Of a DNA stretch of 64,000 bases, positions 1 through 9,483 are shown piece by piece (within the stretch, counting starts at the first letter, position 1; every line of letters starts with the position of its first letter). Source of the DNA: Legionella gresilensis. Lineage in GTDB: Bacteria > Pseudomonadota > Gammaproteobacteria > Legionellales > Legionellaceae. The stretch lies in the NCBI RefSeq assembly GCF_900639865.1, contig NZ_CAAAHX010000001.1:173646-237645 (forward strand), read 5' to 3'. The notes under the pieces are model-generated. The model was given only the letters and a program-made list of their open reading frames with translations. It searched no databases and had not been told where the DNA came from. Made by a program: the position numbers and the translations under genes.

Positions 1-80
1 TAACTAGCTATTTTATATTAGATGGTAAAGCCAAAGCAGTCCAATTTGGGCATGCTGTAATAGCAGAGCTGGATAATTAA
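1..80 (+). CDS. 3' end of probable DotU/IcmH (partial)
   Basis: An open frame enters from the left edge and stops with TAA at 78-80. The last A of the stop is the first base of the icmF ATG, so the two genes are translationally coupled. The visible C-terminus reads about 25 residues ending in AVIAELDN. In Legionella icmF is partnered by icmH/dotU, a TssL-family inner-membrane protein that stabilises the Dot/Icm core together with IcmF. The identity is inferred from position and coupling; the visible peptide is too short to prove the family. Confidence 0.5.
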   Translation, partial: TSYFILDGKAKAVQFGHAVIAELDN

Positions 81-3001
81 TGGATAAGTCATTAGAAAAT
101 TTATGTGACGCTCTAAAACGCATTGGCTCACAGTTAAAACCGCAAAATAACTCTATTTCATTTATTCTTGTCACAGGAAAAAGGAAACAAGGAAAAAGTG
201 CTTTTTTAAAACAAAGCTCACTTAAGCAATATACCGTAGATCCAGAAAATAACGCCAATTTTTTTTACAATGATCTCGGCATTATTTTAGAACTTGGCGA
301 AGCTTGGCTTAATCAAAGTGAAAATTTACTCACTTTTAGTTTAAAAAAATTAAATCGCTGTGTTAAGGGTATTAAAATAAGTGGCATTATCTTATGTGTT
401 GATAGTAGCGAGCTTTTTTTAGCCGAGCCATTAACTTTTCAAGAACAATGTAAAAAGCATTCCTTATTACTTGAAAATTTTGCCAATGCACTTGACTACC
501 CTATCGATACTGCCTTAATGCTTACGAAATTAGACACCCTAGCTGGCTTTGCTGAATTCTTTCAATCTGAACATGAAGTCGATTTAAAAAAGCCTTTAGG
601 CTTTTCGCTTGACTTGCGAAAAGAACGTACGAAGTTAATTTCACAATATCATTATCGATTTGATCAAATGGTAGAAGTACTTGGACAGCAACTAATTAAT
701 AAGTTACACCCGGCTCGCTCAAGTTTAAAACGCACCTTAATTCGTGAGTTTCCCCTACAATTAGCCGGGTTACGTGCGCCCATTCAAACAATACTACAAA
801 ATATCAACCATAATTTAATACACCTACAAGCTATTTATTTTAGCAGTGCTGAGCAAGGCGGCTTAAGCGTTGATAGACTTAATAAAAAAATCCAGCATGA
901 ATATGCGCTTTCTGTACAAGATAGATTTCCTCAATCTACTAATTATCGTGCCTATTTTATTGAAGGAGCTATTCATTCATTTCAAATACAATCACAATAT
1001 CATTTACCTCAATTAAGTAGAAAGCAGCATATTACTATTGCAACAACTGCAACAGTAGTTAGTTTACTTTTAGCGGGTTTAAGTTATCAATATTTTAAAA
1101 CTTCAAGATTATTAGATGAAGCAAGTAAAGAACTAATTGCCTATGAGACCTTAACAAGCCAAGCTAATAAAACCGCTGCGCTTTATCATTTATCCTTGGC
1201 AGAAAATAAATTGAATTTAATTCCTAAAGGTATATTGCAGGTTTCTATCATTAATCAACTTAAAACAAGACTACATAAAAACACTAAAATTAAATTACGT
1301 CATGATTTTTTAGCTGATTTAATAGCAAGCCTAGAAGAAACACTTACAAACCCATCTCAGACACAATCGGCGCGCTATCAAGCCTTAAAAGTTTATCTTA
1401 TGATTGGTGAGTCTGAGCACTTTTCAGAAGCAGAAATACATCAGTGGTTCAATCAATACTGGCAAACTACTCATGCAACTAAGCTTAATAATACCCAAGA
1501 AATATTACTGAAAAAGGCCTTAAAACAGCCCTTTCAACCCCTTCCTATTAATTTACAGCTTGTTACCGATGCAAGAAATTATTTAAACGCTTTACCAGCT
1601 ACTTATTTATACTATTCCTTAGCTAAAAGTTATTTTCCTAAAGAAAATTTAGCCATAAATTTAAAAGGCTTTAATTTATCTAATAAAGAGATACCTATTT
1701 ACTTTACGAAAGAAGGTTTTAAGAAAGTTACTACTTCGTTACCTAATATTGCACAAAAATTACAACAGGAAAATTGGGTCTTAGCACGGCAAGATTTAAG
1801 TACATTATCTACTCAATTAGAGCAGGCCTATCATTTTGATTATATTACTTGGTGGCAAAACTTTATTAAACGTGTTCAATTTGAACATTATCAAAACTAT
1901 GAGCAAGCGCGCCAACTTATACAAATTTTGCAGCAAACAAATGCAATTACCCGTTTACTTACATTTATGCAGCAGCAAACCAGCCCTGAATCAGGGGAGC
2001 AGTTTGCACTTTTTAATCAAAAGATTGCGAGTCAATTTACACCCTTAAATTTAATTTCTATGTCTGCAACGCAAGAATTTACCCAGAATATTAGGGAGCT
2101 TGAAAAATTATTAACTACGCTGTCACTTATTAAAGACAATGGGCAAACTGTTTTTAATCTTACTCGCTCTCGATTTTTAGGCGAGAGCGTAGGCGATCCT
2201 TTAAGTATGTTATACAGCAGAGCAAAACAACTACCTGAGCCTGTAGCGAGTTGGGCAAAACAATTGGCTGACGATGTGTGGTTTATTTTTATAAATGATA
2301 GTAAACAATATTTAAATAAAAAGTGGCAAGATACTGTATTTACTCCTTATCAACAAACGATTGCTCATCGCTATCCTCTAGATTCAATACAAGAGGAAGA
2401 TGTTTCACTTGCTGATTTTAATAATTTTTTTGCTCCTCAAGGAATTTTGAATACTTTCGTTAGCAATTATTTAAAACCCTTCTTAGATATCTCTCATCCT
2501 GAATGGCGGCCTAAAGAACTTAATGGATTTGTTTTACCTATTTCGGCAGATTTAGTGAACGAACTTATTCGGGCAAATGTTATTAGTAATATGTTTTTTC
2601 CAGATAATAATGCAACAAGTAAAATTGAATTTAGTTTACAGAAAATTAATTTAGATCCTGTAGTTGCAAACTTAGAACTTAGTATTGGTCAAACAACCCT
2701 TCAAGATACCCAAACAAGTGAATCTTATATAAGCTTTAACTGGCCCCAAACTGGTGCCAAATTAATTTTAAGCGCTATTGATGGCAGCCATTTTGAATTA
2801 GAGGAGAAAGGCGTTTGGGCCTTCTTTAAAATGTTACAAAAAGTTAATGTTTTAGTGGATAATAATGATAGCGCTAATTTACAAATCTTATTTGAAGTTA
2901 ATGGTAATTCTGGTCGTTATTTACTAAAAACTCAAAATCAAATTAATCCTTTTAGTCCCGGCATTTTAAGCGGATTTAGTTTGAAAAAAGAAATTGCCTA
3001 A
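80..3001 (+). CDS. icmF: IcmF, Dot/Icm T4BSS inner-membrane stability protein (TssM family)
   Basis: 973 codons, the same length as L. pneumophila IcmF as I recall it. A Walker A-like stretch GKRKQGKS lies near residues 33-40. One strong transmembrane segment spans about residues 316-335 (ATTATVVSLLLAGL), followed by a large domain that is probably periplasmic. The family (IcmF/TssM) works with DotU to stabilise the DotC/D/F/G/H core complex. The start codon overlaps the stop of the upstream gene (TAATG), which fixes the start. The gene is convergent to the icmB block. No clear terminator follows; the 119-bp downstream gap is A/T only. Confidence 0.93.
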   Translation: MDKSLENLCDALKRIGSQLKPQNNSISFILVTGKRKQGKSAFLKQSSLKQYTVDPENNANFFYNDLGIILELGEAWLNQSENLLTFSLKKLNRCVKGIKISGIILCVDSSELFLAEPLTFQEQCKKHSLLLENFANALDYPIDTALMLTKLDTLAGFAEFFQSEHEVDLKKPLGFSLDLRKERTKLISQYHYRFDQMVEVLGQQLINKLHPARSSLKRTLIREFPLQLAGLRAPIQTILQNINHNLIHLQAIYFSSAEQGGLSVDRLNKKIQHEYALSVQDRFPQSTNYRAYFIEGAIHSFQIQSQYHLPQLSRKQHITIATTATVVSLLLAGLSYQYFKTSRLLDEASKELIAYETLTSQANKTAALYHLSLAENKLNLIPKGILQVSIINQLKTRLHKNTKIKLRHDFLADLIASLEETLTNPSQTQSARYQALKVYLMIGESEHFSEAEIHQWFNQYWQTTHATKLNNTQEILLKKALKQPFQPLPINLQLVTDARNYLNALPATYLYYSLAKSYFPKENLAINLKGFNLSNKEIPIYFTKEGFKKVTTSLPNIAQKLQQENWVLARQDLSTLSTQLEQAYHFDYITWWQNFIKRVQFEHYQNYEQARQLIQILQQTNAITRLLTFMQQQTSPESGEQFALFNQKIASQFTPLNLISMSATQEFTQNIRELEKLLTTLSLIKDNGQTVFNLTRSRFLGESVGDPLSMLYSRAKQLPEPVASWAKQLADDVWFIFINDSKQYLNKKWQDTVFTPYQQTIAHRYPLDSIQEEDVSLADFNNFFAPQGILNTFVSNYLKPFLDISHPEWRPKELNGFVLPISADLVNELIRANVISNMFFPDNNATSKIEFSLQKINLDPVVANLELSIGQTTLQDTQTSESYISFNWPQTGAKLILSAIDGSHFELEEKGVWAFFKMLQKVNVLVDNNDSANLQILFEVNGNSGRYLLKTQNQINPFSPGILSGFSLKKEIA

Positions 3002-3120
3002 ATTTTTAGGAATTTTTAGTCAAAATATTGTTTATTAATAATACATTTAATCCAATTATGACTATTTTATTCAAATATAATATTTTATTATTGTCTAAAT
3101 AATTTAACCTCTGAGATTTT

Positions 3121-4230
3121 ATGCCAGCGGAACTTCTTCTTAATAAAGATGATGAATTTTTTTTATCCATAGTTAAACAAGAACATCATAGTTTTCTAAT
3201 GCTAGGTGTCATACAAGATAACAAGCCCACATTATTAGCTAGGGTTGGCAAAACCAATGACATTGATCCAGATATTAAGAAACGCTTTAAACCTTTTTAT
3301 AAAAACCTAACGTCAGGCACCTTAGCACGACTTGCTGATGAAGGAATTACACGCAAAAGTTCCCAAAAAGATGCTATCGCCTATCAAGCCTATTCAATTA
3401 CTTATGAACAAATGAAAGAATTTTTAGACCTCATTACTTACATTGAAGAAAGACAATTAGCTAATGACGAGATTAAGAATGCTCTAAATAAAACGTACAA
3501 AAAAAAATTATATAAAGAAGCAATTCAAGCGTATGTTCCTAGCCAAGAAAATGTATCTAATAATCTCACTACAAGTCCTAATCAAGTCGTTTTTGAATAT
3601 AAAAAATTAAGAGAATATCGGGCTCCCGAAGAAATTTATCTGCAAAATTTAAGATCTGCCTCACAAATTGTAAACAAGATAAATCGAATTAATGTTAGCA
3701 ATACATGTCGACATAGCGCTTTAGATATTTTGGAATCCATACTTCATTATAAAATAGATGCATCTAAACAATTTTTTATTCCCCTTTCTTATCATACGAA
3801 ATTAATAGCTGGTGTTCCCGATAAACAATCTTTTTATATTCTTCCTCCTCCACCTTCAGTTTATAAACCTTTAACTAGTTATCAGCTTAGTACCCTTAAT
3901 AAGCTCTATGGGCGCTTAAAAAAAATACCTAAATTACATGGTAATGATATTAAAACCCGGATGAAATTTGATGAATTAAAAGATCTCTATAATAAGATTG
4001 CTGGTACATCTAAGCTTAGTGCTTTTGATCTGCTTTTAGAAATAACTGAATTTGAAAATGACAAGAAAGATATTTTGTTTAGACGGCGCTCAAATCACTT
4101 TATTAGTTTTTTTTCGTCTCATTCAGCCACTGAAAAAACGTTGCAGGAGATAAAAACTAATTTAGAAAAAGAACCTAATAAATTTTCCACTGAAAATAAC
4201 CTAACTACCTTAGCTTTAAGCTTTATCTAA
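3121..4230 (+). CDS. Protein of unknown function between icmF and icmB, candidate Dot/Icm substrate
   Basis: 369 aa, soluble, with no signal peptide or membrane segment. Not recognised. It contains an Asn-Thr-Cys-Arg-His motif with Cys196 and His198 followed by an amphipathic helix (SALDILESIL), and a Pro-rich loop LPPPPSVYKPL near residue 240. The C-terminus is Glu- and Lys-bearing with hydrophobic last residues (LALSFI), compatible with but not diagnostic of an IcmS/W-dependent secretion signal. It sits where L. pneumophila carries tphA. Base composition matches the neighbours. No strong Shine-Dalgarno precedes the ATG (CTGAG about 6 nt upstream). Alternative: a non-secreted lineage-specific protein. 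Confidence 0.8.
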   Translation: MPAELLLNKDDEFFLSIVKQEHHSFLMLGVIQDNKPTLLARVGKTNDIDPDIKKRFKPFYKNLTSGTLARLADEGITRKSSQKDAIAYQAYSITYEQMKEFLDLITYIEERQLANDEIKNALNKTYKKKLYKEAIQAYVPSQENVSNNLTTSPNQVVFEYKKLREYRAPEEIYLQNLRSASQIVNKINRINVSNTCRHSALDILESILHYKIDASKQFFIPLSYHTKLIAGVPDKQSFYILPPPPSVYKPLTSYQLSTLNKLYGRLKKIPKLHGNDIKTRMKFDELKDLYNKIAGTSKLSAFDLLLEITEFENDKKDILFRRRSNHFISFFSSHSATEKTLQEIKTNLEKEPNKFSTENNLTTLALSFI

Positions 4231-4360
4231 TTCAGTTAAACTAAAAATTCTTAAGGGGTAAATAAATAGATGGCTTAAAGGTAAGGCATACTAAACTGTA
4301 CCCACCTCTATTATCAAGTAATTTAAAATTTACCTACTTTACAACAACTGAACTAAGTAA

Positions 4361-7300
4361 CTAAATTGTTTTTGCTGGTAAAACTTTTATGTCAGGATCT
4401 CTTGAATAAGCTTCTAAAATATCATGAATCAACTGTTCAATGACACTGTCCATAGCATCTTCTTCAATTAAACCTTCTTGTGCTTTAACAGCAGCTAAAC
4501 GATCTTCAACTTCTTTTGCTATAGAACCATTAGGAAATAAATTAGCAAGTACTCGTCTTGCTTCAGCAGGGCCTAAATGCCTATATAATCGATTACGAAC
4601 TGCAGCATCCTCAGCAGTGGTACTAAAAGCCCATAATTCAATAGGGCCTAGGGTAAGCGTTAATAATTGCACGTTAACGCCTGTTTTAGTAGCGTATTGG
4701 GCTAAAAAGGTGGCTCCTCCAGCCCGCGGCCCATGAACACGAGTACGCAATGCTATTTTAGCAGTATCAGATAAACCAAAAATTTGGGTAGTCTTTTCCA
4801 CTGCTTGAGAAGGCCCTGCATCCATAATATAAATAGAAGTAGCAAAGTCAATCATTACTGAATCAAAGTCTTCTACTGATTGAGAAAGTAAAGCAATCTG
4901 CACTTTCCATTTTCTACCTTCTCGCATATCAATTAGTACTTGATCGCGAACTGCTAATGATTTAGCTGTACGATGGAATTCATCGTATACAATACGTTTA
5001 GGATCCTCACGAATTTCGAGTATACGATTTTTATGATAGTCTCGATATTGATCTGGGATACTACTTAAGCTTTCTTCAGTTAGATAATAATGCCGGGCTA
5101 AAACATAACGTGCGAGCATATACATCACTGAAGTTTGTCTATCCGCAGCATCTCCCCCACTTTTCGCAACTTCATCTAAGTCTAACGATACAACTCGAGC
5201 ATCGCCTATATCAAAACTTGTTACCCTTGATAGAATAGGATATTCACGTACAGCACCAGAAATCATACGAGAAAAAGCATTTATTAATGATTCACCAGTT
5301 GGTGTAGTTACTTTCTCATATAAATCTTCAATAGAGGCTGTACGACAAATTGATGCAGCATCGGCAATCAGTGGCATTGCATATCGCTGCGCAAGCATAG
5401 CCTCATGGATAAAGCCTGCCGAAAATAACGAATCAGTTACTTCCCACCACGTAGATTTTGAATCCCTAATAAATCCTATTTCTTCTAAGATACTGTCAAT
5501 AAATTCTTCTACACCTTGGGCATAGGGTGTTGGATTAAATTCATCAGCCATACTCTTATATAATTCATCAACCACCATGCCTGCTAAATCAGCCATACCA
5601 TCATAAGGCTTAGGAGAGCCTAAGGGGGTTGTAAGTAAAGTTAAAAAATTAACTAAAAATGACCGCTCCGAAGCTGTAGGGTAGCGACAACCTAACTGAG
5701 TATCAAACGGGTTGATAGAATATTCTGGTGTCATACGCAATCGGTAATAAGCAGCTAGATGACGTTTAGATACTGGCAGTGCTTCTTTTAATAATGAAAT
5801 TAGACCGCTACTTGAAGGACCAATATCAATAATGGCAATCCGTGGCAATCTACTGATACCCGCTGAAAGACATAAAGCCAGATTTAAAGCGTTAGATAAT
5901 ACCGACTTACCAGATCCAGGACGAGCATAAATTAAATCAATCCAAGTTGTTTGTTGCGTTGAGCCCGGCTGGTATGGCCATGGTTTACCATCAGGTGAAC
6001 GAAATAAAATTGCACCTGTACGCCACGGAGAAGCAGGCCGAGTAATCGGTAGCATGGTAATTACATCAGATAAAGGTGCGACAGAAGACACAGCTGTACT
6101 ATTTGTAGTAGTCGCTAACATACTAGAAACAAAGCCTGCAAAAGGATCACCACAAATTTCTGATATATCGGTTGATCCCCAACCCTGAATTGCCTTCACT
6201 AATTCAGAGCTACGGCGGCGTAACAAAGGAATTTCGCCTTCTTTGGCCCAAGTTGTTGCTACAACACGCAACTTCACAATAGCATCATCTGTGTTTAACT
6301 TTAAATATTTTAACAGATTTACAGAGTCACTTATCAATCTATTTTGAGCAGAAGAAAAGCTTAATATTGACGATAACAAGCCTTTAAATCTAATTGTATC
6401 TAACCCCTCACTTTCAATTAAAAAGGAAATTCGCCAGGGTACATGTGAAGGTAGAATGCGGGAAAAAAGGCTAATAAAAGGTCTAACTTCTTTAGGAAAG
6501 AGGTCAATAAAAACTGAGGAATATATTTTATCCCCTACTTGTACTGTTCTTAAATCCACGCTAAATGCATCACGAGGAATAATTTGTTTTGCTAATGAAG
6601 GCCATAATAGGTCTGAAGCATCGCCTTCAAAATCATTAATTTCACGGGGAAAAATTTTATCTCCCGGTAAGGTAGCTCGCCAATCCTCCGCTGTAAAATC
6701 AGCATCTGCTGTCATGCGAATAGCATGTATCGCCTCATGAACCTCAAGTAAATTAGCAAAAATATTAAGCGTTGCTAAGTCATTCAATATAGCACGCACA
6801 TAAGCTTCATGCGTATCCCGTAGCTCCGGAATAGCAGCATATACAGTTTGAGTGTTTTTAAAAGGAGGCGCCTTGGTATCTCTAATCATCTTAATTTTAG
6901 CTTTATTAGCAGCTTTTAACTGCTCTTGGGCAAGATTAATGGGCCTCGTAAATAGTACAAAATAAACTTTCTCATCCGCACAATATTGTGCCAAATAATC
7001 AACTCGCTCTTTAAACAGATCAGCCAAATTTAACTCAATTCGTTCAGCTGTACTATGGGCCGGTGCATAAATATTTTCAATTACTTTTTTGATATTTTGT
7101 TTGTCATGACTAAAAAAGACTTGCAATGCGTGACCGGGCCTACCCATAGCAGCTTGGAATGAATTAGTTAATCCTTCAACCAATATCTGAAATTCATCTG
7201 CACCAGATAAAGCAGTAATTCCTTCTACTTTTATAATAGAAAGCAAAGAGCCATCATGATTTACTAGAACCGTGGGACTATCAGCCGTTTCTAATTCACA

Positions 7301-7390
7301 ATAAGATTCTGTAGTTTGCTTTAAAGAAGTACTAAGCCAAGCGAAAAAAGTATCAACACCTTCGAAAAAAGACTCTGCCCACTTACCCAT
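4361..7390 (-). CDS. icmB: IcmB/DotO, Dot/Icm cytoplasmic ATPase (VirB4 type)
   Basis: 1009 aa. Walker A RPGSGKSVLSNAL lies near residues 488-500 and Walker B RIVYDEFHRT near residues 795-804. It lacks membrane segments and has the VirB4-like N-terminal domain followed by a C-terminal RecA fold. DotO docks on DotB at the cytoplasmic base of the channel and energises assembly and secretion. In this genome it is separated from icmJ by 346 bp containing an inverted-repeat element, so it probably has its own promoter. It is convergent with the 369-aa ORF on the plus strand. Confidence 0.96.
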   Translation of the reverse strand: MGKWAESFFEGVDTFFAWLSTSLKQTTESYCELETADSPTVLVNHDGSLLSIIKVEGITALSGADEFQILVEGLTNSFQAAMGRPGHALQVFFSHDKQNIKKVIENIYAPAHSTAERIELNLADLFKERVDYLAQYCADEKVYFVLFTRPINLAQEQLKAANKAKIKMIRDTKAPPFKNTQTVYAAIPELRDTHEAYVRAILNDLATLNIFANLLEVHEAIHAIRMTADADFTAEDWRATLPGDKIFPREINDFEGDASDLLWPSLAKQIIPRDAFSVDLRTVQVGDKIYSSVFIDLFPKEVRPFISLFSRILPSHVPWRISFLIESEGLDTIRFKGLLSSILSFSSAQNRLISDSVNLLKYLKLNTDDAIVKLRVVATTWAKEGEIPLLRRRSSELVKAIQGWGSTDISEICGDPFAGFVSSMLATTTNSTAVSSVAPLSDVITMLPITRPASPWRTGAILFRSPDGKPWPYQPGSTQQTTWIDLIYARPGSGKSVLSNALNLALCLSAGISRLPRIAIIDIGPSSSGLISLLKEALPVSKRHLAAYYRLRMTPEYSINPFDTQLGCRYPTASERSFLVNFLTLLTTPLGSPKPYDGMADLAGMVVDELYKSMADEFNPTPYAQGVEEFIDSILEEIGFIRDSKSTWWEVTDSLFSAGFIHEAMLAQRYAMPLIADAASICRTASIEDLYEKVTTPTGESLINAFSRMISGAVREYPILSRVTSFDIGDARVVSLDLDEVAKSGGDAADRQTSVMYMLARYVLARHYYLTEESLSSIPDQYRDYHKNRILEIREDPKRIVYDEFHRTAKSLAVRDQVLIDMREGRKWKVQIALLSQSVEDFDSVMIDFATSIYIMDAGPSQAVEKTTQIFGLSDTAKIALRTRVHGPRAGGATFLAQYATKTGVNVQLLTLTLGPIELWAFSTTAEDAAVRNRLYRHLGPAEARRVLANLFPNGSIAKEVEDRLAAVKAQEGLIEEDAMDSVIEQLIHDILEAYSRDPDIKVLPAKTI

Positions 7391-7564
7391 ACCCTTTCCT
7401 ATTTTAGCTTCAGTGCAACTATTGCTGCTAAATTAATAATTAATAAAGTTCGCTTCTTACTTAATCTATCATTTTTATTTTAGAGTAACCCTTTAAAGAT
7501 AATCTGTATATCTAACTACTTCTATTATATATAGAACATATTCTTTAGTAATTCTTTAACTAGG

Positions 7565-7701
7565 CTTCTCCAGAAACTCACTGCAAAGAGCTAAGTTACA
7601 AGTTACACCAGCGCACAGAACCGCAGTGTACGTCAAAGCACATGAGAATTCGAGCACTGCTGCACCTACAATTGGCCGTTGCAGTAGAGTTTCTAAAGAA
7701 G
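7565..7701. repeat. 137-bp inverted-repeat (MITE-like) element between icmJ and icmB
   Basis: The left arm 7565-7586 (begins CTTCTCCAGAAACTC) and the right arm 7679-7701 (ends GAGTTTCTAAAGAAG) are reverse complements with only a few differences. The interior also contains complementary GCAGTG/CACTGC segments, so the RNA would fold into a long cruciform-like hairpin. No ORF lies inside. Part of the left half (ACTGCAAAGAGCTAAGTT) resembles the right half of the repeat at 25939-26068. It occupies most of a 346-bp gap (7391-7736); the rest of that gap is A/T-rich with nothing else recognisable. Confidence 0.7.
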
Positions 7702-7736
7702 TCTAATGAGATTTAATTTTATGAAAATTATATAAT

Positions 7737-8366
7737 CTAACTAGCTTCCGTCATTTCTTCTAACGCACTTGCAGCCCACTGCTCAATTTGCTTCCGGAAT
7801 TTAGCCCGCGATGGTAAAAGACGAATATTATGGAAAAGTTTATCCGCAGTATCGATAGAGGCACCAGAATCAATAATCAATTGGCCAAAAATAGCCGGAT
7901 CACTTGTCCCCTCTCCAAATTTTTCTTCTACAGCCTGAGAACGAAATTTAAAACTTCGATATATATTTTGTGCGCTCGTTTTATAACCAGTATCATTGGT
8001 AATAGCACAAAATAAGACATGGCATAGGCTATTTAATTCCTCTTGAGAAAGCTCGGGTAAGTAGATTAAGGTACCACCACCATAGCCACCAACCCCTACA
8101 GACTCGATAAAAAAACATTGTGCACAAAAGCAACATGCTGTAGCCATATTTGCTAAGCGATTATTAGTATAATTACCGTCAAGATTTACTACTTCTTGAA
8201 ATAACTTAGCTTGAAATCCACAGAATTGACAAGTATAACGATCTCGTTGAAATACTTTTAATTCAAAAGATTTAAATCGTTCGTCTGCTTTCCTGGCTGA
8301 ATATAAGCGCCAAGCACCAGGACTAGCTACAAGTTTTAACTTATTACTTTCCTGATCTAAAGCCAT
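7737..8366 (-). CDS. icmJ: IcmJ/DotN, zinc-binding subunit of the Dot/Icm coupling complex
   Basis: 209 aa from the ATG at 8366, which has GAGG 8 nt upstream; an 11-codon in-frame extension to 8399 lacks this and is not used. It has an HNH-like zinc region: CQFC near residue 45 and a second Cys cluster CCFCAQC near residue 80, followed by a glycine-rich VGVGGYGGGT loop. DotN binds the C-terminal extension of the DotL ATPase in the type IV coupling complex. Length fits the family (about 208 aa). A 17-bp hairpin lies just upstream, between icmD and icmJ. Confidence 0.95.
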   Translation of the reverse strand: MALDQESNKLKLVASPGAWRLYSARKADERFKSFELKVFQRDRYTCQFCGFQAKLFQEVVNLDGNYTNNRLANMATACCFCAQCFFIESVGVGGYGGGTLIYLPELSQEELNSLCHVLFCAITNDTGYKTSAQNIYRSFKFRSQAVEEKFGEGTSDPAIFGQLIIDSGASIDTADKLFHNIRLLPSRAKFRKQIEQWAASALEEMTEAS

Positions 8367-8401
8367 ATAAACCTCTATATACTTCGTAATTTCAAACAAG
8401 T

Positions 8402-8439
8402 TATAAAAGTTAGAAGCCCTAAGGCTTCTAACTTTTATA
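8402..8439 (-). terminator. Perfect 17-bp hairpin between icmD and icmJ
   Basis: The arm TATAAAAGTTAGAAGCC (8402-8418), the loop CTAA, and the exact complementary arm 8423-8439 form an uninterrupted 17-bp stem. On the minus strand the 3' arm ends in CTTTTATA, giving a U-rich edge typical of an intrinsic terminator. It lies 44 bp after the icmD stop and 35 bp before the icmJ start, so it may end or attenuate the icmN-to-icmD transcript, or stabilise its 3' end. Confidence 0.75.
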
Positions 8440-8483
8440 GATATTCATCTATAGGTAAATTATAAACTATAAATTATATAATT

Positions 8484-8888
8484 TTAGGTTTCAGACCCAA
8501 TAATAGATCCACTAGGGCCAGCTACCTTTCCACCAGTAGTTCCAAACATTGTGTAACCAGCAACATCTAGAATTGTAGGTAGGAATAACAATGCCGCTGC
8601 AATAAGTACCAATGCTATTGGTGTACCAATAGTTATTTGCGTAGGATTATCTTTGTGCTGTTTAAATTTCATAATAGCACCAATAGAAAAACCAATACCT
8701 GCTAAATATGAGCCCCCTGTAATTAATCTAGTTAAACTGGTAAAAGATTTAACTATATTAGAAGCCATTGAACCAATTGTTGGACCGCCAGCCAAGGCAG
8801 ATTCTGCTACTATTATTAATCCTATACAAGCCACCCAAGCAAATAGCCTTTTAAAATTCATTTTTCTAAAAAAAGCCGAGCTTTCCAC
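8484..8888 (-). CDS. icmD: IcmD/DotP, small Dot/Icm membrane protein
   Basis: 134 aa. The start is a GTG at 8888 with an AGGAG Shine-Dalgarno 7 nt upstream; the internal ATG at 8861 has no such site. An N-terminal signal-like segment ends ESALAGG (about residues 13-35). A second hydrophobic segment lies near residues 55-70 and a third near residues 86-108 (PIALVLIAAALLFLPTIL). It resembles IcmC, the next upstream gene, in topology, as expected of the IcmC/IcmD pair. Its biochemical role in the secretion apparatus is undefined. Confidence 0.9.
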   Translation of the reverse strand: MESSAFFRKMNFKRLFAWVACIGLIIVAESALAGGPTIGSMASNIVKSFTSLTRLITGGSYLAGIGFSIGAIMKFKQHKDNPTQITIGTPIALVLIAAALLFLPTILDVAGYTMFGTTGGKVAGPSGSIIGSET

Positions 8889-8903
8889 TTTTATTCTCCT
8901 ATA

Positions 8904-9476
8904 TTAACTTGTACCATATAAAGTATTATTAATTATTTCTAAAGTAAGAACAATGTTCATTGCAACAATACCACCAAAAACATGAACCATTCCTTTGCCC
9001 AAACCACCCGGAGTCTGCCCTTGCGAAGATGAACGGGCTATTAATACCCACCCTCTTACAAATGCAATCAAACCTATAACCTGAATGATAATTGTCAAAG
9101 ATTGTCCAACTACGCTATCGCTACCAAACAATGCATTTATAGTTGGATTTTGACTATCAACTGGAGAATATCCAAGAATGTTAGGTGAACCAAATGTGGT
9201 ATTAAGTAGAATACTTAATCCGGTAGGAAAATAAATAAACATACCTGCTACCAAAAGATAGACTAAAGGCTCTTTCATGCTTGCATGACTAGACATCATC
9301 GTGCGGGATTCTCCATAACTTTTTAAAGAATAAATTGCTTTAAAAGCAAAGAAAACACCTATAACATAGGCAAGGCCAGTAATAAGTCTTTCTACAGGGA
9401 TTAAACTTTTAGCAATATTAATAATGATATCTGCATTAGAGGTTACCCAATCTGCAACTGAACCCCCACCTGCCAT
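8904..9476 (-). CDS. icmC: IcmC/DotE, polytopic Dot/Icm inner-membrane protein
   Basis: 190 aa with four hydrophobic segments: about residues 30-50 (LAYVIGVFFAFKAI), 70-92, 125-147 (LTIIIQVIGLIAFVRGWVL) and 160-182. It is a component of the Dot/Icm inner-membrane assembly in a region that also encodes DotP, DotI and DotJ. It ends 15 bp before icmD and starts 7 bp after icmG, so it is co-transcribed with both. Confidence 0.92.
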   Translation of the reverse strand: MAGGGSVADWVTSNADIIINIAKSLIPVERLITGLAYVIGVFFAFKAIYSLKSYGESRTMMSSHASMKEPLVYLLVAGMFIYFPTGLSILLNTTFGSPNILGYSPVDSQNPTINALFGSDSVVGQSLTIIIQVIGLIAFVRGWVLIARSSSQGQTPGGLGKGMVHVFGGIVAMNIVLTLEIINNTLYGTS

Positions 9477-9483
9477 AACCGCC

